DNA from: Coturnix japonica | Lineage: Eukaryota > Chordata > Aves > Galliformes > Phasianidae | Length of the DNA stretch: 64,000 bases | Direction of reading: 5' to 3' | NCBI RefSeq assembly: GCF_001577835.2 | Contig: NC_029518.1 | Span: forward strand, 27,896,532 to 27,960,531 | In this document: piece by piece, positions 57,601 through 64,000 of the stretch | How positions within the stretch are numbered: position 1 is the stretch's first letter | Layout of the letters: each line of letters starts with the position of its first letter | Notes under the pieces: generated by a model | What the model was told of the DNA's origin: nothing | What the model saw: only the letters and a program-made list of their open reading frames with translations | Databases searched by the model: none | Position numbers and translations under genes: made by a program

Positions 57601-60600
57601 GGTAGTCTGTGAACTAACAAGGAAAGGGAAAGACATTTCAGTAAAATGGTGGGCAACTGAAGAGTCAAAGTGAAACTTTGGTATCTTTTTCCCTATCAAA
57701 GCTCTTCTTGTTTAGACAGAGACTACAGCTGAGGCTCAGAAGACTGCTGCACATCAGTATTTTCTTAAAATATTTTCTTTTGTCTTATTTGTAGTTCTTG
57801 TATCACTTAAAACTTCAGCATTCAGTATGCCAGGTAATATTAAGGCATGCATGACAAATATGATTATTACTTCTATGGAATCATTTTTTCCCCACAATTT
57901 ACTCAACACTTACAATGTTTTATTTCGTGTAGTTCTACTTGACATCCTCATACAATGATGCAGTGTATAGGAATGACCTATTGCTACAAGCAAGAAGCAC
58001 ATAAAAAGAAGCTTTCACTTCAATACCTGCTCAACAGCATTACTGATGTAAAGAGCAAAATATGGGTACTGCTGAAGTCAACAAGAGCTCCTCACTGCAG
58101 CCTGAACTGCAACTCAAGAAGCTAACTATGCACCAGCTTTTCTCTCCCTATGACTTCCTCCTACATCAATCAATCAATCAATCAATCAATCAGTAGCACA
58201 AGCAGCTAGTTCTGCTAAATCTTGCTTATTCTGATGTTGTTCATTCCATGTGTGTTCATGGATATCATTCCACATGGGATAGCTACCACTAGGATTAGAT
58301 TTCCCAAGAATTTCTGGGAAGTATTCTTAAGCTCTCCCTTAAATTTGGATTTTCAGAAGCTTATTATATTACTTCAGTTTGTGTAGTGACCTGTAGCAAC
58401 ACCAGACAACACCAACTTCTTGGTCATCTTAGCTGCTAGAACTGGCTGCTTCAATATGACAGCATATTCTCTTGACAAAGTAGGTGAAATGTAAAAAAAA
58501 AAAGTGTTTTGTTAAAGAATATGAATGCCCTTTCCTAGGACAGGATGGTAGCTGCGAACAACAAAGCTGCAGGCTTCTTACAGAAATTCTCCTAAAAGAC
58601 TTATGCTCCAGAAAAGTGAGATGTTCAGCTAGTTCAATGGGCTCCAGATGATCAAATAGTAGGCAGGCTTTTCCTTTCTTGGAAATCTTCTTCCTTTGTG
58701 TAACTCTTCTCATCCAGTCATAGGAAGGTCTACAATAGAAAATGAGACACAATTCTCATTTCTCTTTGGGTAGTAGCCAACAGTTTACATAAAGTTATCA
58801 AGATATATATCTGTGACCCCTATCAGACAACACTCCGCATGAGATAATGCTCAGGTGTATAATGAGGGGTAAGGATTTCAGAGGTACTTCTGCACAAGTT
58901 GCATGATAGCAGATTTCCATCAGAAGAAAAGGAGGCTGTCATTCAAAAGTGCCTTGGAATACAAGAACAACAAGCCAAATTCTGATTAAGAAAAAAAGAA
59001 AAAGCCACCTTCAATAACATCAAGAATGAACATCAAGAACTCTGTAAGACCACAAGTCCATAAAATAACAGAACAGTAGAAACAGCATCGAACAACCAAC
59101 AGAACAGTAAGGTGTTTTTTGCATAAAAATGTAAACCGTTTGCTTACAAGTAATAGAATAATTCCTACCCAAACACAGCAAAGGGACTTTGTAGAGCAGA
59201 AAGAGGTTCCTAACTTAATATTTTATAGCCAAGATTAATTATAAGCTAACACTTGTGTGATTTCACTGGCATTCCTGCTGAAAATCTTGCAGCCTTCACT
59301 GAGATCAGTTGGGCCGTCCTTCCAGGTTGCTACGCTGATTTTGAAATAAGGGGAAGCAATTCTGACTGTGCCAGATTTTAAAAGAAAATCTATAATAACA
59401 GGTGAAATATATGAGCCTGTTTGGTGGTGTTTAAAAGGTAACTTCTGGGAAGTCACAGAAATAACAGTATAATCACTTCGATGCAAGACAATTATATGTG
59501 TCAGTGCTACAGATTATTGAATTAAATAATAGAGAAAAAAGCACACAGAAACACACTGGAAAATAAATAGGTAGGTTACAGATAAGAGGACAGAAAAGTT
59601 TCCATGAGAAAATACAAGATTTACACAATGTGCCAATCACTGCGTTGCTTGTCATTCTGTATGAAAAATAATAGGAAGAAAGTAATATTCATCGTTTAAT
59701 TAGCACTGGCTTTTTCAAAAGAATCAGGAAAATTATTTCTTTACCATTTACATTAAATACTTATAAGAGACTTCAGTGTCAAACTACATGTGGAATTTCA
59801 AATTTAGAAGGTAGGAGAGTTTCTTTTTTTAAATGACTGTTTGCTCTCTCAAGATGAGGATGGCCCTTAATACTGTTGTATTTTGCACAGAATTAGAAGT
59901 CTGCTGCTACAGAGGACAGAGGGAAAGGTTCTGAAGCTCATGACATGCTTACATGCTGGAGATATCAATGAGATCGATGTGATCCTCATAGCCAAGTTGG
60001 CTGGCTAATTCTCGAAATTCCTCAGTCAAACGAATCAGCCCAAGATCCAAGTTAAATTCTGCAGGAAACTCCAGAATCCAGTATCTGAAATTGATGTAAA
60101 TCAGTTCAGAGACATGCAGGGATTCAGGTGTAATATTCAGTGGCTGTACTGATATATTTTAATCAACAGAATTTATGAATATTTCAGACTCAGTGGTTTT
60201 AGGGCAGAGAGGGTGGGCCACCCCAGCCTGCTGATGCTGTACTTCTCTCTGATACTGATGACAAAGACATTAAAAATAGTCACAGACATAGAAAAACAGG
60301 GTCTGTACTATCAGCTCTTTTAGCAACTGAATCAACAGTCTCAACTCCAAAATATTCCACCTTATAACTGATGGCAGGATTGGTGACATGGTGCAATCAC
60401 ATAATTTCCTTCATTTACCTCACCACAGCATAATACAGGAGCACTCTTTTGAAATGCCAAATTAAAAGATGCCTGGGGTGACACACACAAAAGGCAGCCG
60501 CACCTGCCCCAACTCAGTTCCATGCGCCCAAGTGACTCTTGCATTTGTCCCTTGCATAAATGAGACACTGTGCTCAGAAAAGGATTTTCCAGTGAAAATG

Positions 60601-63542
60601 AAAATGTGAAGTTAAAGTGGCAGCATTACCATGATAACCATGTAAACAAGGTAATTCCTCTTCTATTTAAGAGGGCAGGAAAAAGGCTTCATCAGTGCTA
60701 CTTTCAGTACCTCTCTCCCATTCCTTCAGTGGTGATATAATTTAGTCCAGAGGAGGGAAGAAAGAGCATTTGTTTGAGAGAAGCAGGTTGTAGCATGTTA
60801 GCTTAAAAATTCATACTTTCTATTTTATGGAGAAATGCTCCTGTACAAGCACAGACTAACCAGGGAGAGAAACAAGGTCAGAGACAGTTAGGTGCAAAGA
60901 TCAGAACAAATCTGATCTGTAAAAGCTTTGACATCACCCATATACTCATGTAATCATTTGAACTGAAGCCAACAGCCTGAAGATAAACTTCCTCCGCCAA
61001 AAATAGATGATATATAGAAGTAAAAAGTGTCATTTTTCTGTGTGGCACTGGCCTCGTCTCCCTGTTAAGAGGTGTCATGCTCAGACACCAAGTAATACAT
61101 GGCACAAGGTTTCAACCAGCTCGGCACAGTTACATGTCTTAAGCACTGGTTCCGCTAAAACCATTGTTTTCTCAGTACAGTAATTCACACTTTACTATGG
61201 ACTAGAGATCAGATTAAAACAATAACTTTCTTAAGTGTTAGGAAAATAAATTACAATTACAGTATTCACAGCAGATAGAAAACAAAGCATGCCTACCTCA
61301 TGAAATAGCAGATTTTTAGTCTGAACTCATTGCAGTTCTCCCCGCTGGCATCTCTATACGTATTCATTCTAGTTAAAGAAAGCTATATGTGCCTTGTTTC
61401 AGTAACGTGGTTTTTATCTACATCAGACAGTGGCTCTGGACCAGTATTAAAAACTTCCATTCAACAGACAACTACAGCATGATCTGATATTCATTCACTT
61501 ACACAGTATCTGAAGACAATGACAAGTTATTGGCTGCATTTTGGTCTTTGCCCTAGCAAAAATGCCTTCTATTGCACTATTCTGTGCACTCTGCTGAACA
61601 GTTCTGAAGACATGTAGGTACTTAGCTACCACTGAAAGCTCATAGTACTCCAATACCAGCCTGCCACTATAAATTTGAGTAGTTATCTTGGCAACATTTC
61701 TCCATTTATTCAAAGATAATTCAAAGCATTCCTCCACAAAGAACTTATGGAAAATATCTACAACCAAAAGCAGAAGGAAGCTCCCAGATTTCCACTTTTT
61801 AGGGTGAAAGAGTCAGACCTTGTCTGTCACTAATTAAGTAACACAATCTGCTTTCAACATTGTAATGCTGACTTGCAAGACATGCTGAAAGGATATGTAG
61901 ACAGAAGCTTGACAGCCAGCTCTGTGGAAGGCAGGTACCAGCGATGCATTAGAAGAAAGATTCTCGGCAAATGGCTGGAGCATTGATTTCCTCCATCATC
62001 TGCAAAAGAGCAATAAGTGAATGAACTACTTAGTTGCGGACAGGGAGGAGTTTATATCCTTCAAGTGGAGATAGAAAAAAACAGAAGTTAAAATCTTGGG
62101 TTGTTATTTACCGAACAGACAGGGAACAAAAGCAAAGCACGCAAATGCTCCTTTAGAGGTAACTATTGATAGACTGTAGCGCTGTAGGGAAAAGGAAGTC
62201 CAAGCAGACAACAGTCCATAGCTAGAAAAATGGGACATGGACAGCATAAGCTAAATGGCATTGCAACGAGGCAGTGGGTTATACAGATAACAAATCCAAA
62301 GCTTGTCCACCAACAGGGCAGGGAGATGGCTTATCCAAAACCACTTATAAGACTTGTTTAGTTGCAGCTACATATTAACCACTAGACTTTTTAAGAAAGG
62401 GGATCAAAAGCATCACTACGGTCAATATGCGGATCGCACCTCCAGCTTCTATACAGACGCTCCCATTTCTGAAGTGTAGCCACTGAGGCTATGGGAAGTT
62501 ACTTCCTGCCAGCCTGGCTGACAGTTCACGTTCCTCAGCACTCCCAGTCCTATGTTATTTTCTCTCTGTTACTATTTCAGTAGACAGCAGTCTATATGCG
62601 TGTATGAAACAGGAACCAGATACAGACTACAGTTGTCAAGAGAACATGTATGCATGGAAGAGAGATATTATTTCCAACAGACATAAAGTATATGGGTTCT
62701 GCTACTTCTCACTAGGTATACAGGACAACAGGTCTGATCATGGTCTACAAAAAATGGACATACAGAGATGCAGTATGCTCAGGAGCAAAATCTGGTCCTT
62801 AAAAAACTATTTTCTCTCATCTTCGGATGCTTCCTTCTCTCCAAAAGCGGAAAAAAACCAAAACAACAACATTCAATCAAATCAAAATCTGTCTTATATT
62901 CTGAGAGACTTTAAATGTAGCTTTGTGAATTAAGAACCCATTTCAAAGCATATAAGTATATCCATGAACTCATCTCATCTGGCAATAGGGTGACAGTTAT
63001 TGATTAACAGCGCCATGGATCAAGGTCTACTTCATCACTTCTTTCCCTCAGACCTGGTATATTACATTTAAGTAAGAGTAAAAAGATTACATGAGCCTTG
63101 AGTCATATTTTTTCCAATTATTGCATGATGACTTGGAAAACCATTCAGAATAACAACTGGTCAGAAAAGCAGCTGTGTAACCACTCAAGACAATGCCAGA
63201 AATAACTCCTCGAATCATTCAACTAAACACTTGTTTAGTTTTAAACCATTATACCCAACACTGTGCTTTATCTGCATTAAATTTTCTTAGCACAATATGC
63301 ATATGACTAAAATTCTGGCCCGTATAATTCTGGGACAAAATAAAACACGGAAAAATTTACAGAATAGAAATGTTTGCCAAGGGAAAGACTGGCTAAATCA
63401 GAGAACAGCAGGGGTTGTGCTATAAGATGAATTCAAAGAACAACAGCAAAGCAAAGCACTGAGAACACCTACCAAACATTTCAATACAAGCGTTCAAAAG
63501 CTCATCTAATGTTGCAGCCTTCCCAAGCGTGTTTGACCCCAT
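42241..63542 (-). CDS. RASGRP3: RASGRP3, RAS guanyl-releasing protein 3, complete coding region in fifteen exons
   Basis: Diacylglycerol- and calcium-responsive exchange factor that loads GTP on Ras and Rap1 at membranes, notably in B cells and endothelium (known of the family). Fifteen coding exons join in one frame to 702 aa (human 690). The N-terminal exchange module covers about residues 3-125. The CDC25 RasGEF domain is at about 150-385, with [37 protein letters not shown] and [18 protein letters not shown]. The EF-hand loops are [12 protein letters not shown] (433-444) and [12 protein letters not shown] (462-473). The C1 domain at 495-544 has every zinc ligand at H-x12-C-x2-C-x13-C-x2-C-x4-H-x2-C-x7-C spacing. 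The start codon has A at -3 and G at +4. The C-terminal 25-30 residues diverge from human. Identity with RASGRP3 rather than RASGRP1, 2 or 4 follows from near-identity across the RasGEF, EF-hand and C1 regions and from the FAM98A neighbour. Confidence 0.97.
42921..42992 (-). mobile_element. CR1 LINE 3' end fragment, RASGRP3 last intron
   Basis: CATCATAGAATCATCTGTGT, TGGAAGGGACTCTTAAAGGC and CATCTAGACCAACTCCCCTG are the antisense of the CR1 3' end. About 70 bp survive, ending 31 bases from the donor of exon 14. Confidence 0.9.
43024..43149 (-). CDS. RASGRP3: RASGRP3 coding exon 14, end of C1 domain
   Basis: The acceptor CTTCCATACAG and the donor CCGCCAG|GTGAGA; 126 bases. Encodes [20 protein letters not shown], finishing the C1 domain, then a Ser/Gly-rich linker [17 protein letters not shown]. 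Confidence 0.95.
44590..44626 (-). CDS. RASGRP3: RASGRP3 coding exon 13, 37-base microexon in the C1 domain
   Basis: The acceptor TCTTTCTTTGCAG and the donor GCAAAG|GTAAAT on the minus strand. Encodes [12 protein letters not shown] plus one base of the next Asp codon, matching human exactly. It is required for C1 spacing: the third Cys ligand is within it. Confidence 0.95.
44641..44661. repeat. Poly(A) run
   Basis: Twenty-one A on the plus strand, 14 bases upstream (on the minus strand) of the RASGRP3 microexon 13. On the coding strand it is a poly(U) tract just before the acceptor. Confidence 0.95.
45685..45800 (-). mobile_element. CR1 LINE reverse-transcriptase fragment
   Basis: The minus strand reads TYLDFSKAF in one frame, matching the conserved YLDFSKAFD motif of CR1 reverse transcriptase. 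The flanking plus-strand text GCCTTGCTGAAGTCCAGGTA and ATCACAGAAGGCCACCAGGC is typical of antisense CR1 ORF2. It is a short decayed internal piece. Confidence 0.75.
47330..47477 (-). CDS. RASGRP3: RASGRP3 coding exon 12, EF-hand 2 and start of C1 domain
   Basis: The acceptor ATTCCTAACAG and the donor GGTTTT|GTAAGT; 148 bases. Encodes [20 protein letters not shown] and [20 protein letters not shown] with the first His and two Cys of the C1 domain. Confidence 0.97.
48530..48645 (-). CDS. RASGRP3: RASGRP3 coding exon 11, EF-hand 1
   Basis: The acceptor TTTTGTTTCCAG and the donor GACCA|GTAAGT; 116 bases. Encodes [20 protein letters not shown] and the start of the second calcium loop. All acidic ligands of loop 1 are present. 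Confidence 0.97.
49577..49693 (-). CDS. RASGRP3: RASGRP3 coding exon 10
   Basis: The acceptor is a tandem CAGCAG; use of the first gives [20 protein letters not shown] as in human. The donor is GTGGAT|GTAAGT. 117 bases, linker to the EF-hands. Confidence 0.95.
51614..51691 (-). CDS. RASGRP3: RASGRP3 coding exon 9
   Basis: The acceptor TTCTTACCCATAG and the donor AAATCT|GTAGGT; 78 bases. Encodes [20 protein letters not shown] then PRNSKS, the end of the RasGEF domain. Confidence 0.96.
51791..51900 (-). mobile_element. CR1 LINE fragment, RASGRP3 intron 8
   Basis: AGCAGGTGCCCAGGGCCATG, GAAGGCCTCCAAGGAGGAGA and CTCTGGGCAGCTTGTGCC match the antisense of the CR1 3' untranslated part. Both ends are eroded. 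Confidence 0.82.
53055..53125 (-). mobile_element. CR1 LINE 3' end fragment, RASGRP3 intron 8
   Basis: CATAGAATCATAGAATTATT, TCAGTTGGAAGGGACCTTGA and TCACCTAGTCCAACCCC are the antisense CR1 3' terminus with two ATTCTATG-type units. The body beyond 53125 is not recognisable. Confidence 0.92.
56376..56651 (-). CDS. RASGRP3: RASGRP3 coding exon 8 (RasGEF)
   Basis: The acceptor GGTTGTTTGTAG and the donor CTAACA|GTAAGT; 276 bases, the largest internal exon. Encodes [40 protein letters not shown] and [16 protein letters not shown]. Confidence 0.97.
56911..57027 (-). CDS. RASGRP3: RASGRP3 coding exon 7 (RasGEF core)
   Basis: The acceptor ATCTCTCCCACAG and the donor ACAAAG|GTATGG; 117 bases. Encodes [20 protein letters not shown] and [19 protein letters not shown]. 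Confidence 0.97.
57440..57613 (-). CDS. RASGRP3: RASGRP3 coding exon 6 (RasGEF)
   Basis: The acceptor TTCCTTGTTAG and the donor GCACAG|GTAGGT; 174 bases. Encodes [40 protein letters not shown] and [12 protein letters not shown]. Confidence 0.97.
58166..58192. repeat. (CAAT)n microsatellite
   Basis: About seven consecutive CAAT units within RASGRP3 intron 5. Confidence 0.95.
58582..58729 (-). CDS. RASGRP3: RASGRP3 coding exon 5, start of CDC25 RasGEF domain
   Basis: The acceptor TTTTCTATTGTAG and the donor ATTTCT|GTAAGA; 148 bases. Encodes [40 protein letters not shown] and SFRRIS, the first conserved RasGEF block. Confidence 0.97.
59953..60084 (-). CDS. RASGRP3: RASGRP3 coding exon 4
   Basis: The acceptor CAATTTCAG and the donor AGCAT|GTAAGC are read on the minus strand. 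Encodes [20 protein letters not shown] and [20 protein letters not shown]; 132 bases. Confidence 0.96.
61297..61359 (-). CDS. RASGRP3: RASGRP3 coding exon 3
   Basis: 63 bases, following the U12 acceptor AATAC and ending ATGAG|GTAGGC. Encodes [20 protein letters not shown] plus a split Arg. Confidence 0.92.
61360..61896 (-). other. RASGRP3: U12-type (AT-AC) intron of RASGRP3
   Basis: The 5' end is ATATCCTTT (61896-61888). The branch-site match TTTCTTTAAC lies at 61381-61372, about 12 bases before the 3' end AC at 61361-61360. Using these borders the codon AC|G (Thr) is formed and the sequence reads [17 protein letters not shown], aligning with human KLLCMYRNATGESCNEF. No GT-AG alternative gives this. 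Confidence 0.9.
61897..61999 (-). CDS. RASGRP3: RASGRP3 coding exon 2 (5' site is U12-type)
   Basis: The acceptor CTCTTTTGCAG is read on the minus strand. It encodes [20 protein letters not shown] then [15 protein letters not shown], with the last codon split. The exon is followed not by GT but by ATATCCTTTC, the minor-spliceosome 5' consensus. 103 bases. Confidence 0.9.
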
Positions 63543-63671
63543 TGTGCTTTAGTCGTTGTCAAAAAATAAGAGGCATTTTCATCAAGTAGAAAAATGCTTC
63601 TTCAGTTCTTCAGCTGCACAGCTTTTTCATTTTATTGTTGGCTGCATTCTTCGCTGGGCTTCAAGGCAAAT
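63473..63671 (-). CDS. RASGRP3: RASGRP3 first coding exon with 5'UTR
   Basis: The coding part is 63473-63542, [20 protein letters not shown] then EMF, ending TTTG|GTAGGT. On the minus strand the sequence upstream has an acceptor TTTCTTTCTGCAG ending at 63672. This suggests a 5'UTR exon border at 63671, with earlier non-coding exons and the promoter outside the window. Confidence 0.9.
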
Positions 63672-64000
63672 CTGCAGAAAGAAAGTAAAGGAAATGATAG
63701 CTATACGGCTACATGAGGGAGTTATCAGGATGCAATGTTTACAACTCAACTCATCTTCTCTGCAAACTGTTTGTTTTTTCCCCTCACACGACACAGCCGA
63801 TGTGAAAGTGTTGTAAGATTTCCATACATTCCAGCTTGTGTTTTTAAGTGTTTTCCAATTGTTTGTCCACTAGCACAAAACACATCCCTAGAAGGGGTCA
63901 TAAAACAGAAACCAGATGGCAAATGAGGACGTGCACGTTTGCTGACGCACACTTTGTTCAGGTCATTTTATTTACACTTGATAAGTCACTTTTTATTAAT
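63672..64000. other. Upstream edge: RASGRP3 5' intron
   Basis: On the minus strand this is sequence upstream of the acceptor at 63672, so it is presumably intronic. There is no CpG island or promoter signal here, implying that the RASGRP3 promoter is beyond the window. Confidence 0.5.

Larger units (their letters stand above)
42645..63472. other. RASGRP3 introns
   Basis: Fourteen introns from 379 bases (42645-43023) to about 4.7 kb (51692-56375). They contain CR1 fragments at 42921-42992, 45685-45800, 51791-51900 and 53055-53125, a poly(A) run at 44641-44661 and a (CAAT)n run at 58166-58192. No nested gene or RNA gene was recognised. Confidence 0.7.

Noticed and set aside
61891-61906. GT-type donor (GTCTAC) at 61902 as the end of RASGRP3 exon 2
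   Set aside because: It is a poor donor, and joining it loses the conserved residues; the U12 ATATCCTTT site six bases on fits both consensus and frame.

Overview
The window is vertebrate nuclear DNA, almost certainly from a bird and most like a galliform. Protein-coding exons are short and separated by GT-AG introns. The only recognisable interspersed repeats are CR1 LINE fragments, with the avian-type 3' end whose reverse complement reads CATAGAATCATAGAAT. The three encoded proteins are close to their mammalian orthologues. No SINEs, retroviral or LTR elements, CRISPR arrays, tRNA or rRNA genes were seen.

Layout. (1) 117-14080, + strand: the 3' two thirds of ZNF318, seven coding exons including two matrin-type zinc fingers and a large terminal exon, then a 3'UTR that carries a CR1 scrap and ends at AATAAA at 14058. 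(2) 14081-21100: a 7 kb gap with simple repeats, one CR1 copy and a few exon-like open segments (17503-17577, 19121-19195, 19268-19323, 20406-20465) that may belong to an unidentified gene. (3) 21100-36110, + strand: complete FAM98A, with a CpG-island promoter, eight coding exons, 544 aa and a Gly/Arg/His-rich tail. (4) 36110-41120: convergent intergenic DNA with nothing recognised. (5) 63671-41120, - strand: all coding exons of RASGRP3. Fifteen exons join without a frame break into 702 aa, carrying a Ras-exchange N-terminal module, a CDC25 RasGEF domain, two EF-hands and a C1 domain.

Relationships. FAM98A and RASGRP3 lie tail to tail, as I remember them in human 2p22.3. ZNF318 is in human 6p21.1, so the ZNF318/FAM98A gap is a join of two segments that are unlinked in human. 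The genes do not form a pathway. ZNF318 is a nuclear transcription and splicing-linked protein, FAM98A is part of the tRNA-ligase/RNA-binding and arginine-methylation network, and RASGRP3 is a diacylglycerol-regulated Ras/Rap exchange factor.

The most notable structural feature is a minor-spliceosome (U12, AT-AC) intron in RASGRP3 at 61360-61896. The 5' site ATATCCTTT, a branch-site match TTTCTTTAAC and an AC 3' end are all visible, and only this choice keeps the reading frame. All exon borders were read by eye from splice signals and frame continuity. Comparisons with human proteins are from memory.
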